NCBI GenBank assembly: GCA_036272055.1
Contig: DATAZL010000125.1
Location: 1 to 64,000 of the forward strand
Origin: DASZVB01 sp036272055
GTDB taxonomy: Bacteria > Myxococcota_A > Polyangia > Polyangiales > Polyangiaceae
Reading direction: 5' to 3'
Length of the DNA: 64,000 nt
Shown piece by piece: positions 33,765-42,225 of this stretch. The position numbers were made by a program, and so were the translations under genes. The notes beneath the pieces are model-generated. The model made no database searches and was not told the DNA's origin. It was given only the letters and a program-made list of their open reading frames with translations. Within the stretch, counting starts at the first letter, position 1, and every line of letters starts with the position of its first letter.

Positions 33765-34744
33765 TCGTCGCTTTCGAGGCTCGCGCGCGCGAGCGTCGCC
33801 GCGTCGTGCTCGGCGTGGTGCTGGCGCAGGTAGACGGCGAGATCCGCGGCGCGACGTGCATGTTGTGCATCGAAGACGAGCGGTCCCGTCCCGGATGCGC
33901 GACCCGTCGCAGTGAGCACCCGCTGACAGCCTTGCTCCACGACCTGACGGACCGTCAGCGCACGGCGAAAACCGTCCGGATCGCTCTCGCCCGCTGCGTC
34001 TATCTCGTTCGCCGCGCGTTCGAAGACCGCGCGCATCGCACTGACGTCCGCGATGATCGCACCGAGGTGCGCTGCAACATGGTCGTCCGGCTCTCTGCCG
34101 GAGAATCGAGCCTTGAGCATCCGCGCACACCCGACGGCCCCACCGAGCCAGCACGCCGCGACGCCGACCGAACCCTGCCAGAACCCCGGGCGCTCGACAT
34201 AGAACCGCGGCGAACCGAGCTGGGCATCGCCCGGAACCTCCAGATCGAAATGCACGTCGAGACTGTCCGAATTCGCCATCCCGACGGCGGGCCAGGTGCC
34301 AGGAAGCGGGCGCACTCCGATCGCGCGCACGTCGACGTCGAAGAGCAGCGCGCCGTCGGCGGAGTTCGCAGTCACGAGAGCTCTATCGAGGGTGCGCGCG
34401 CCAGAACAGAAGCGCTTGAGCCCACATAGACGAAAGCCGTTCGTTGCGCGCGACGCCGCGACACCGGACCCCGGCGGTTCGGCCGCCCACACTCCGTAGA
34501 GCTTCCCCTCGAAGCGCTCGTGATCCGCTTCGGCAAGTATCGCGTGGGCGTCGGTGTGACCCTCGACGAGCCTTCCGAGAGAGAGATCCACCGCCGAAAA
34601 TTCGAGCAACCTGTCGAAGCGCTCGCGTGTGAAGCCGCGCCCCGGAAGCGGCAATTCGAGGTGCCGCTCACCGAGAAGTGTCGAGAGGACGCTTCCGAGC
34701 TCTTCGACGGTACCGAGCTCGAGCTTCGCCAGGGCGAGATTCAT
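33755..34744 (-). CDS. Acyl-CoA dehydrogenase-like protein
   Basis: A 329-residue protein related to acyl-CoA dehydrogenases but shorter than the usual 380. It has GVWAAEPPG, LCGLKRFCSGA, a central beta domain and helical C-terminus with TGRASGTGPLVFDAQHARRAADLAVYLRQHH, the family's FAD/adenine-contacting region. The usual catalytic Glu is not evident. The ATG at 34744 (MNLALAKLE) is used; a GTG six codons upstream is also possible. First gene of the five-gene operon. Such short ACAD-like proteins recur beside PIG-L/NodS/GT2 sets in other bacteria (recollection, not searched). Confidence 0.78.
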   Translation of the reverse strand: MNLALAKLELGTVEELGSVLSTLLGERHLELPLPGRGFTRERFDRLLEFSAVDLSLGRLVEGHTDAHAILAEADHERFEGKLYGVWAAEPPGSGVAASRATNGFRLCGLKRFCSGARTLDRALVTANSADGALLFDVDVRAIGVRPLPGTWPAVGMANSDSLDVHFDLEVPGDAQLGSPRFYVERPGFWQGSVGVAACWLGGAVGCARMLKARFSGREPDDHVAAHLGAIIADVSAMRAVFERAANEIDAAGESDPDGFRRALTVRQVVEQGCQRVLTATGRASGTGPLVFDAQHARRAADLAVYLRQHHAEHDAATLARASLESDEWP

Positions 34745-34870
34745 GTGACCTCGAGCTCGCACGCGCCGAACTCCCTCACCGTCGCGCGCGCTCCGTCGCG
34801 TCCTGAATCCATGCCCTCTACATCATGCAAGTGCCGAACCAGGCCAAACCAGCAGGACGGGTCGTGGCGT
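34745..34870. other. Short gap between the five-gene operon and udgX
   Basis: About 126 bases between the acyl-CoA dehydrogenase start and the udgX stop. It must hold the promoter of the five-gene operon if that operon is not read through from udgX. No clear boxes or hairpin seen. Confidence 0.3.
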
Positions 34871-35521
34871 TCAACGACGGGCAAGCAGCTTTGCGGCGAT
34901 GCTCAGGTCGGCGACGAAACGGTTCATCTCGACCTCGCGATCGGCGTCCGGAGGTAGCCGCAGGAGCGAGGACGGATGCACGGTGAGCAGCGTCACCTTG
35001 GAGAGCCGCGATTCGACGACCGTGCCCCGTTCTTCACTGACGCGCACTCCGGAGCCGAGTACGGCTTGCACGGCAGTCGCGCCGAGTAGCACGAGCACCT
35101 CGGGGCGCAGCAGCTCGATCTCCGCCTCGAGCCACGGCAGGCACGCGGTCACCTCGCGCGCGCCGGGCTTCTTGTGAAGGCGGCGAGTGCCCTTCGCTTC
35201 CCACTTGAAGTGCTTCACGGCGTTCGTCACGTAGCTCGTCTTCCGGTCGATGCCGGCGAGCGCAAGCGCCTCGTCGAGAAGACGACCTGCTGGACCGACG
35301 AACGGCGCGCCCTTCAAGTCTTCGTCGTTGCCCGGTTGTTCCCCGACGAGAACGAGGCGCGAATGCGCACTTCCCGCACCGAACACGGTCTGCGTGGCGT
35401 TCTTGTACAGCGCACAACCCTGACAGTGCTTCGCGGCTTCGCGAAGCGCGGGCAGCGTGTGCTTTTCGGGCAAGAAACGCGCGGCGGAATCGGGCGGAGT
35501 GCGTGCGCGAGCGGCGGTCAC
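34871..35521 (-). CDS. udgX: UdgX-type uracil-DNA glycosylase (covalent cross-linking family)
   Basis: A 216-residue family 4-like UDG. CQGCALYK (Fe-S cysteines) is followed by GEQPGNDEDLKGAPFVGPAGRLLD (motif A), VTNAVKHFKWEAKGTRRLHKKPG and VHPSSLLR (motif B). The Arg-rich loop before His116 matches the KRRIH loop that defines UdgX, whose His forms a covalent bond with the abasic sugar. Here the loop reads TRRLH, so Lys is replaced by Thr but Arg-Arg and His are kept. GTG start. Divergent from dnaE2, only 26 bases away. Confidence 0.9.
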   Translation of the reverse strand: MTAARARTPPDSAARFLPEKHTLPALREAAKHCQGCALYKNATQTVFGAGSAHSRLVLVGEQPGNDEDLKGAPFVGPAGRLLDEALALAGIDRKTSYVTNAVKHFKWEAKGTRRLHKKPGAREVTACLPWLEAEIELLRPEVLVLLGATAVQAVLGSGVRVSEERGTVVESRLSKVTLLTVHPSSLLRLPPDADREVEMNRFVADLSIAAKLLARR

Positions 35522-35547
35522 TCACTACGTTTAATACGCGCGCGCCG

Positions 35548-38500
35548 ATGCTCAAGCCTCTCCCTCTACACGTGAAGAGCGATCACTCCTTCGGACGCGC
35601 GGTCGGCACCGCGGCCGAGCTCGCGGAGAGTGCTGCGGGCGCGGGCCTCGGCGCGATCGCGCTCACCGACGCTGGAACACTCGCGGCCCAGGTCGAATTT
35701 CACGAGGCGTGTCGCGCGCACAATGTCAGGGCGATCACCGGCGCGGAGTTCCCGGTCCGCGGCTCGAGCGGCAGCGACGGACGCATCGTCGTGCTCGCCC
35801 GCGACGTGCGCGGCTATCGCTCCCTCTGTCGTCTCGTCACCGAGTCGAACCGAAGAGCACGCGACGGCGTCGCGCTCCTGCAAGGCGAGGACGCGCCGGA
35901 ACATCTCTTCGTGCTCACCGACGAACCTTCCGCGGCCAGGGCGCTCCTGGCGCACGGCTTCGATCGCGCGAGTCTCGGTTTGTTGCTGGTGCGAATTTCG
36001 GATGCCATCCCCCGCGCAAAGGACATCGCGCTCGCAGGGGCGTCACTCGAACTACGCGTCGTGGCCGACGTCGATGCCGTCATGCCTCACGACGACGACG
36101 CGGCACTCCTCGCACTGTCGGCGGCGGTCCACGCACGCATCGGCAAGCGCCGCCCGCTCCGGCCCTGCGCGCAGGCGCTCACGACGCCGCCCGCGCTCTT
36201 CGACGCCTTCCCCGACGCCGTACGGAACACGCACGCCATCGCCGAAGCGTGCACCCTGGATCTCACGACGCTGCGTCCGCCCTTCGACGAGCACGTGGTC
36301 GATCACACTGCGACGCTCACGACGCGCTGTCGGCAATGGACGCCGCCCACCGGCGCACACGCTGCGCGTCTCCGCCGCGAGCTCGCCGTCATCGCCGAGC
36401 TCGGCCTCGCGCGCTATTTCCTGGCCGTCGCCGAGATCGCCGGGGAAGCGCGGCGTCGCGGGATCTCGGTGACCGCGCGCGGCAGCGCCGTGTCGTCCCT
36501 CGTCGTGCACGCGCTTGGGCTCACGCCCGTCGATCCGCTCGCGCTCGGCCTGTATTTCGAGCGATTCGTGCGCGCCTCGCGAAAGACTCCGCCCGACATC
36601 GACCTCGACGTCGCGTCCGACCGGCGCAACGAGCTCATCGAATGGACCCACGAGCGCTTCGGCGCGTCCCACGTCGCCGCGGTGGGAACGTATCAAACAT
36701 TCCGCCTTCGCTCCGCCTATCGCGACGCGCTCCCGGTACTCGGCATGCGCGCCGCAGAAGTGGAGCGCTTCACGACGGCCTTCGCCGACGACGAGCTCGA
36801 GCTACCCGCGCCGACGGAGCTGCTCCCCGAGCGCTTCCGCCGTGACGCGCCCCTCATCGAGCGTCTCATCGCGCGCCCGCGACATCTCGCAACCCATCCC
36901 TCCGCCCTCGCCCTCTCCGCCGCACCCCTCGCCGACACGACGCCCCTGGTCCGCGCACCCAAAGGCGGCCTCGTCACCCAGCTAGACGGCCACGCCCTCT
37001 CACACCTCGGCCTCCTCAAAGTCGACCTCCTCGGCAACCGCTCCCTCGCCGAGGTCGACGAAGTAGCAGCCCTGTTGCGCGGACCAGCAACCCCGTCTTC
37101 TTCCGCCCCAACGCCCCTCGACGCGAGGGACGACGCTCTCGACGTACCGAGCAACGCTTTCGACGTACCGGACGACGCTCTCGCTCTCGACGTGCCGAAC
37201 GACGCTTTCGACGCGCCGGACGGAGCTTTCGACGCGCCGAGGATCGGTCTCGGTCTCGCTAGGCCACTGGACGATGCGCGCACACTGGCGGCGATCGGGC
37301 GCGGCGATACGGTGGGGTGCTCGCAGCTCGAGAGCCCAGTGATGCGCTCCGTGTTGAGAAGGCTACCGATCACGAGGTATGCCGACGTGGTCGCGGCCAT
37401 TGCGCTGGTACGGCCTGGGCCTGGCTCCGGGCCGTCGAAGGAGACGTTCATCCGGCGCGCCCGCGGCGAAGAGACGGCGAGCCTCTTCGAGCCGCGGCTC
37501 GACGGCGTGCTCGACGAAACGCACGGCGTGATGCTCTACGAAGAGAACGTCATCGCCGTCATCGAGCGCACCCTGGCGTGCTCGGCAGAAGACGCCGACG
37601 AGCTTCGCGCCGCGATAGTGCGCGGCGAGGACGTCCACAGGACGTTCTGCAAGCGCGCCGTCGCGGCTGGTGTCGCGCCAGTGGACGCTGAGCGGATCGG
37701 AGCGGAGCTCGCGCGCTTCGCGGCGTACTCGTTCAGCAAGGCGCACGCCGCGAGCGTCGCGCTCGTCGCCTATCGCTCGGCGTACGCGCGCGTACACCAC
37801 ACGTCGGAGTTCGCGTGCGCGGTGCTGAATCATCACGGCGGGCTCTATCCAATTCGTACTGTCGCGGCCGCCCTCGTACGCGCGGGCGTCGAGCTACGCG
37901 CACCCGACGTCACCGTCTCCGAGATGCGCACGGTGCGCGAGGGACGCGCGGCGCGCATCGGCCTCGACGCGCTCCGTCACGTCGGCGAGGCCGCGAAACG
38001 TGCCGTTCTCTCGGCGCGCGCTGCGGCACCGTTCCTGTCGCTCTCCGATCTCGTCGCCCGCGTACCCATGACGGACCGGGAGTTCGCGGCCTTCGTACTG
38101 TCCGGCGCATGCGACCAACTCCCGCCGCTCTCCGCCGAAACATATCCATTCGCGCACGAAGCCGTACTCGGCGCAGCGCCGACACCAAGCGCGCACGCCG
38201 GTACAGCACCGACACCGAACGCGCGCGCCGGTACAGCGCCGACACCGAACGCGCGCGCCGGTACAGCGCCGGAGCGACTCGAGCTCTACCGCGCCCTCGT
38301 GCGCGCCAACAACGAGCTCCGGTATCTGGAGATGCACCCGAGCGCGCACCCGATGAAGCTCCTCCGCGACGAGGCGCGGCGAGCGGGTGCCCTCACGACG
38401 GCGGAGGCCGAAGCCCACGCCGGCACGCGGATCCGCCTTGCCGCCGTGGTTGCCGCCCTTCGCCGTATTCGGACGGCAAGGGGCGACGTGATGCAGTTCG

Positions 38501-38697
38501 TGACGCTCGAGGACGAAGAGGGGCTCCTCGAGGCGGTCGTCCCGCCGACGGCGTACGCCGAGCTGGGGGATCCCATAAAAATGGCAGGGCCCTACCTGGT
38601 CGAAGGCGCCGTGGAGCGGAGCTCTGGAACGACCACCGTCGTGGTCGATGCCGTGAAGCCGTTCCACCGGCGCCATCGGCCGTACGACGCGGGGTGA
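35548..38697 (+). CDS. dnaE2: Error-prone DNA polymerase III alpha-like (DnaE2)
   Basis: A 1049-residue C-family polymerase, the usual DnaE2 length. The PHP domain is degenerate: LHVKSDHS replaces LHxHSxxS, and LTDAGTL has Ala where DnaE has His. The polymerase core is intact with PPDIDLDV catalytic Asp pair, GSAVSSLVVHALG, the KVDLLGNRSL finger region and QLESPVMRSVLRRL. Helix-hairpin-helix and C-terminal OB fold (IRLAAVVAALRRI) follow. Two low-complexity insertions interrupt it at 37120-37245 and 38179-38268. DnaE2 normally works with ImuA/ImuB in mutagenic lesion bypass; those genes are not in this window. Confidence 0.9.
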   Translation: MLKPLPLHVKSDHSFGRAVGTAAELAESAAGAGLGAIALTDAGTLAAQVEFHEACRAHNVRAITGAEFPVRGSSGSDGRIVVLARDVRGYRSLCRLVTESNRRARDGVALLQGEDAPEHLFVLTDEPSAARALLAHGFDRASLGLLLVRISDAIPRAKDIALAGASLELRVVADVDAVMPHDDDAALLALSAAVHARIGKRRPLRPCAQALTTPPALFDAFPDAVRNTHAIAEACTLDLTTLRPPFDEHVVDHTATLTTRCRQWTPPTGAHAARLRRELAVIAELGLARYFLAVAEIAGEARRRGISVTARGSAVSSLVVHALGLTPVDPLALGLYFERFVRASRKTPPDIDLDVASDRRNELIEWTHERFGASHVAAVGTYQTFRLRSAYRDALPVLGMRAAEVERFTTAFADDELELPAPTELLPERFRRDAPLIERLIARPRHLATHPSALALSAAPLADTTPLVRAPKGGLVTQLDGHALSHLGLLKVDLLGNRSLAEVDEVAALLRGPATPSSSAPTPLDARDDALDVPSNAFDVPDDALALDVPNDAFDAPDGAFDAPRIGLGLARPLDDARTLAAIGRGDTVGCSQLESPVMRSVLRRLPITRYADVVAAIALVRPGPGSGPSKETFIRRARGEETASLFEPRLDGVLDETHGVMLYEENVIAVIERTLACSAEDADELRAAIVRGEDVHRTFCKRAVAAGVAPVDAERIGAELARFAAYSFSKAHAASVALVAYRSAYARVHHTSEFACAVLNHHGGLYPIRTVAAALVRAGVELRAPDVTVSEMRTVREGRAARIGLDALRHVGEAAKRAVLSARAAAPFLSLSDLVARVPMTDREFAAFVLSGACDQLPPLSAETYPFAHEAVLGAAPTPSAHAGTAPTPNARAGTAPTPNARAGTAPERLELYRALVRANNELRYLEMHPSAHPMKLLRDEARRAGALTTAEAEAHAGTRIRLAAVVAALRRIRTARGDVMQFVTLEDEEGLLEAVVPPTAYAELGDPIKMAGPYLVEGAVERSSGTTTVVVDAVKPFHRRHRPYDAG
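37120..37245 (+). repeat. In-frame degenerate 24-bp repeat in dnaE2
   Basis: Imperfect copies of a unit encoding roughly A-F/L-D-V/A-P-x-D/N. The translation cycles through ALDVPSN, AFDVPDD, LDVPND, AFDAPDG, AFDAPR. It follows an Ala/Pro-rich stretch and sits between the VDEVAALL helix and IGLGLARPLDDART. It looks like an acidic Pro-rich linker inserted in a region where polymerase homologues are normally continuous. Confidence 0.7.
38179..38268 (+). repeat. In-frame 30-bp tandem repeat in dnaE2, three copies
   Basis: Three copies of a 30-bp unit at 38179, 38209 and 38239, encoding PTPSAHAGTA then PTPNARAGTA twice. The last two copies are nearly identical at DNA level, so duplication was recent. 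It lies just before the C-terminal OB-fold region, in a flexible linker. Confidence 0.85.
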
Positions 38698-38699
38698 CG

Positions 38700-39839
38700 T
38701 CAGGCGGCGAGCTTCAGGACCACCTTGGTCCATCCATCGTGGCGCGCGTCGAAGTGCGCATATGCATCCGGCGCCGCGTCGAGCCCCAGGCGGTGTGAGA
38801 TGAGGAACGACGGCTTGGCGCGGCCCATGTGAATCAGGTCGCGTAGCTCGCGGTTGTAGGCCTTCACGTTGGCCTGACCGGAACCCATGCGAAGGCCCTT
38901 CGAGAAGAAGGTCCCCATGTCGAACGCGATGCGCCCTTCCTTCATGAGCTTATCGGGGCTCTTCGGATCTTCCGGCACGAACACGCCCACGACGCCGATG
39001 ACGCCCGTCGGGCGCACCGATTTGACCAGCCGGTTCATCGTCACGTTCGGTTCCTCATGCCCGGAGGGGTCGTGCGCTTGCCAGCCGACGCACTCGCAAC
39101 CCTTGTCGGCACCGTCACCGCCGGTGAGCTCCATGACGCGCTCGACCGGGTCATCCTTCGAGTCGTCGATCGCTATCGCCCCGATGCTCTCTGCGAGCCG
39201 CAGGCGGTCGGCGTGACGGTCGATGACCATGACCTGCTTGGCCCCCTGGATCATCGCGGAGTACGCGGCCATGAGCCCCACTGGGCCAGAACCGTACACC
39301 ACGACGGACTCACCTGGCCGCAACTCGGCAAGCCGTGTCGCATGCCAGCCGGTGGGGAAAATGTCCGCGAGCATGACGTAATCGTCCTCCTTCTCGCGCG
39401 CGTCTTCCGGCAGCTTCAGGCAGTTGAAGTCCGCAAAAGGCACGCGGAGGTACTCAGCCTGTCCGCCTTCGTACGGACCCATGTTCGCGTAACCGTATGC
39501 CGCGCCGGCCGTGCCGGGGTTCGTCGTCAGGCAAAACCCGGTCTGTCCCTTCTCGCAGTTTCGACAGAACCCGCACCCGATGTTGAACGGCAAGCACACG
39601 CGATCGCCTTTCTTGATGCGAACCACCGCGTCGCCGACCTCGATCACTTCACCGAGGTTCTCATGACCGAGGACCTTTCCCTTCTCGACCGTCGTGCGAC
39701 CCTCGTACATGTGAAGATCCGACCCGCAGATGTTCGTGCTCGTGATCCTGACGAGCACGTCGGTCGGCCGCTCGATCCGTGGATCCTTCACTTCTTCGAT
39801 CTTCACGTCGCGCGGGCCTCGATAAACCAATGCCTTCAT
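38700..39839 (-). CDS. Zinc-dependent alcohol/formaldehyde dehydrogenase (glutathione-independent type)
   Basis: A 379-residue MDR enzyme. ICGSDLHMYEG (catalytic Zn Cys), GHENLGEV, the structural zinc cysteines CGFCRNCEKGQTGFC, and the cofactor motif VYGSGPVGLMAAYSAM are present. ADIFPTGWHAT and the insertion typical of glutathione-independent formaldehyde dehydrogenase are visible. Start ATG 39839 has a good SD (AAAGGAG eight bases upstream). Two bases separate it from the convergent dnaE2 end. The NAD motif favours NAD. It could clear aldehyde made by the PQQ alcohol dehydrogenase, though the two are unlinked. Confidence 0.83.
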   Translation of the reverse strand: MKALVYRGPRDVKIEEVKDPRIERPTDVLVRITSTNICGSDLHMYEGRTTVEKGKVLGHENLGEVIEVGDAVVRIKKGDRVCLPFNIGCGFCRNCEKGQTGFCLTTNPGTAGAAYGYANMGPYEGGQAEYLRVPFADFNCLKLPEDAREKEDDYVMLADIFPTGWHATRLAELRPGESVVVYGSGPVGLMAAYSAMIQGAKQVMVIDRHADRLRLAESIGAIAIDDSKDDPVERVMELTGGDGADKGCECVGWQAHDPSGHEEPNVTMNRLVKSVRPTGVIGVVGVFVPEDPKSPDKLMKEGRIAFDMGTFFSKGLRMGSGQANVKAYNRELRDLIHMGRAKPSFLISHRLGLDAAPDAYAHFDARHDGWTKVVLKLAA

Positions 39840-40199
39840 CTCCGACTCCTTTCGATGCGCGGGCACGGTGCACGCGCACGTCGAGAGACGGCAAGAAGCG
39901 CACCGCTGCGATGTCGGCCGCGCTACGCGCCGGTCGCACTGGCGCTGGTCGCACTCGTCGCACTGGCCGCGCTGGCGCGATGCGCGCGAGGGGTGCCGGG
40001 GAAAAATATTGCGATGTACCAGCGAGGTACCTCGCAATTTTTGCAAGAAAGGGCGCGAAAATTAAAGCGTCCCGCCCCGGGGTTCGACGTCCGGTAGCAA
40101 AAGGATGCATGGCGCCGTCGCGCCGCAACGTGAGCGAGTGCGGCGGCGAGCGGTGCGGCGGCGAGCGCGTGCGGGCGCGTGGAGAGGCGTTCGCGCCGG
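39840..40199. other. 360-bp region between zinc dehydrogenase and OGT genes
   Basis: Contains the SD and promoter side of the zinc dehydrogenase, a run of gcactggcg/gtcgcactcg direct repeats (about 39937-39975) and the hairpin terminator at 40008-40038. Open frames crossing it on either strand show no recognisable protein. Confidence 0.45.
40001..40043 (-). terminator. Bidirectional hairpin terminator after the OGT gene
   Basis: ATTGCGA-t-GTACC (40008-40020) pairs with GGTAC-c-TCGCAAT (40026-40038), a 12-bp stem with one mismatch and a 5-base loop. Poly-U-type runs flank both sides: attttt on the plus strand (40037-40042) and, read on minus, atatttttcc (down to 40000). It lies about 160 bases after the OGT stop and should end the giant-protein/OGT transcript. 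Confidence 0.8.
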
Positions 40200-42212
40200 T
40201 CAGTCCCAGGCGGCGAGGACGTCGGCGCTGAGCAGACGGTCGTCTCGTTCTACGGGACGATGTTCGTGGCGCTTCGCGAGCTTTTCGCGCCAGAACCCGT
40301 GGTAGTCGGCGACGGTTTGGATCTCGAGCGCGTCGTGCACGACTTCGCTGCCGACCTCGAGGTAGGCGTCGAGGTTCTTGAGATCGGGGCGTGGGAGACG
40401 GCCATTTTCGTGGTCGTCCCACATGCGCTCGTAGAGCCCCTCGAGCTGCCGTACGAGGAGGGGCATGTCGAAGAGGGTGCACGAGTCGCGGCTCGCGCGA
40501 AGACGCTCGCGGTAGGGGTGCAGCGCGCCGCGGTCGGTGCCGAAATGCACGGCCATCTCGACGTATTCTTCGGGTGAACCGGTGACGAGCTCCGGGATCC
40601 CGGCTGCGCGCGCGAGGCTGCCGCAGACGCGCGACGCGAAGGAGCGACCGCTCAGCGTGAGCACCGGTACCCCCATCCAGAGCGCGTCCGACGCCGTCGT
40701 GTGGGCGCCGTACGGCGTGGTGTCGAGGAACAGATCCGCGAGCGCGTAGCGTGCGAGGTGAAACGGGTTGGCGAGCTTCTGTGCGAAGACGATGCGTTCC
40801 TTCGCGATCCCGCGTCGTGCGGCGTAGTCGCGGAGACGGGCATGCGTCGCCTCGTTCGAGGCGAGGAGCCAGAGCACGCTCCCGGACACCCGCGTGAGAA
40901 TCGATAGCCAGCGATCGTAGGTGAAGGCGTTGAGCTTGTGGACGCCGTTGAAACAGCAATAAACCATCGCGTCGTCGGGGAGCCCGACCTCCCGACGGGA
41001 CGGCGTGTGCGCAGCGACCTGACGGCTCCGGAGGCTCGGCTGGTAGCAGGGCAGCCGTAGCACCTTCTCCGAGTAATAGAGCTCGTGCGACTCGGGCACG
41101 ATGTAGTCGTCGGCCACGATGTAGTGGTGATACGGGCTCGCCATCGTCCCGGGGAAGCCGAGCCAGTTGACGATGACCGGCGCGGGACGCTGCGCGACGA
41201 CCTTGAGCCGCGCCTCCCGCGTGTACCCGTTGAGATCGACGAGGATCTGTACGCCGTCCTGGGCGATGCGGCGCGCCGCGGTGCGGTCGTCGAGGTGAGT
41301 CAGTGACTCGAAATGGTGCGCCGTCGACTTGAAGTGGGCGTGGAGCGGATCGCGCGCGTCGGGGCCCGAGTAGTACGCGAAGGTCTCGACCTTCTCCTTG
41401 TCGTGGAGCGCGAACACCTCGGTCATCAGATATCCGACGGCGTGCTCGCGCAGATCGGACGACAGATAGCCGACGCGAAGCGGCCGTGCCCCCGCGGTCA
41501 CCGACAGCGACGCGCGCTCTTCCGGTACACCGACGTCGGAGCGGTTGTAATGGCACGCGACCGCGAGCTGGAGCAACGGATCGTCGGCGAGGGCCGCGGC
41601 GGAGAGCGGCGAGAGACCACGCATCAGGGTGCGGTGCGCGACGCGCTCCGACGGCAGGATCACCGGCCACTCACATTGTCGCTGGCGGAGCGCGACGAGG
41701 TGTTGCACGGCCTCTCGCTGGCTCGAATCGAGCTCGAGACTGTGACGGAGCATCTGCTCGGCGGCCTCGTCCTGATCGGCGGCCTCGAGGGCGCGGGCGC
41801 TCTGGTTCAGCGTGGTCGTCTTGTGGGTGATGGCGGGGCCGTTGACAGACGACATGCGCGCGAGCGCCGCCGACCACTGGGCGAGCGCGAGCCCGACGTT
41901 GCCCATGCGCTCGTACACTCGGCCCAGATTGATGTACGCGGGCATGAAGTCCGCGTTGAGGGCGATGGCGCGCTCGAGGCACATGCGCGCGGCGTCGAGC
42001 TGCTCACCGTCCGCCAGCGTGACGGCGTAGTTGAAGAGCACCGCGTAGAGCAGCGGATCGCTCTGGTGTTGCTGGATCCACGTTGCGTAGAGGGCGCCGA
42101 CCGCCTGCGCCTGCCCGCTCTGGCGAAGCACCTCTACTGCGCGGATGAGATCCGGCACTCCCAGCTCTTGCGCCATCGGTCTGATCATCGCGGACGCTAG
42201 TAGATCCGGCAT
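40200..42212 (-). CDS. TPR protein O-GlcNAc transferase (GT41, OGT/SPINDLY type)
   Basis: A 670-residue cytoplasmic GT41 enzyme. The N-terminal third has tetratricopeptide-like repeats (YAVLFNYAVTLADGEQLDAA, FMPAYINLGRVYERMGNVGLA, about residues 50-185). The catalytic part has GYLSSDLREHAVGYL with the catalytic His region, LVDLNGYTREAR, WLGFPGTMASPYHHYIVAD, CFNGVHKL, and the UDP site DLFLDTTPYGAHTTASDALWMG, closely following eukaryotic OGT and bacterial SPINDLY-like proteins. It adds GlcNAc or a related sugar to Ser/Thr. It begins 13 bases after the giant Ser/Thr-rich octapeptide gene, so that protein is the natural substrate candidate. The ATG at 42212 is the first; two more lie within 13 codons. 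Confidence 0.9.
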   Translation of the reverse strand: MPDLLASAMIRPMAQELGVPDLIRAVEVLRQSGQAQAVGALYATWIQQHQSDPLLYAVLFNYAVTLADGEQLDAARMCLERAIALNADFMPAYINLGRVYERMGNVGLALAQWSAALARMSSVNGPAITHKTTTLNQSARALEAADQDEAAEQMLRHSLELDSSQREAVQHLVALRQRQCEWPVILPSERVAHRTLMRGLSPLSAAALADDPLLQLAVACHYNRSDVGVPEERASLSVTAGARPLRVGYLSSDLREHAVGYLMTEVFALHDKEKVETFAYYSGPDARDPLHAHFKSTAHHFESLTHLDDRTAARRIAQDGVQILVDLNGYTREARLKVVAQRPAPVIVNWLGFPGTMASPYHHYIVADDYIVPESHELYYSEKVLRLPCYQPSLRSRQVAAHTPSRREVGLPDDAMVYCCFNGVHKLNAFTYDRWLSILTRVSGSVLWLLASNEATHARLRDYAARRGIAKERIVFAQKLANPFHLARYALADLFLDTTPYGAHTTASDALWMGVPVLTLSGRSFASRVCGSLARAAGIPELVTGSPEEYVEMAVHFGTDRGALHPYRERLRASRDSCTLFDMPLLVRQLEGLYERMWDDHENGRLPRPDLKNLDAYLEVGSEVVHDALEIQTVADYHGFWREKLAKRHEHRPVERDDRLLSADVLAAWD

Positions 42213-42225
42213 GTCGCTCTCGAGG

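Noticed and set aside
37120..38268. Frameshift splitting dnaE2
   Set aside because: The repeat insertions keep the frame and the polymerase and OB-fold motifs continue on both sides.
39661..41670. A 669-codon minus-strand frame in the OGT/zinc dehydrogenase region
   Set aside because: It is out of frame with the OGT gene, Arg-rich, and spans the terminator between two real genes.
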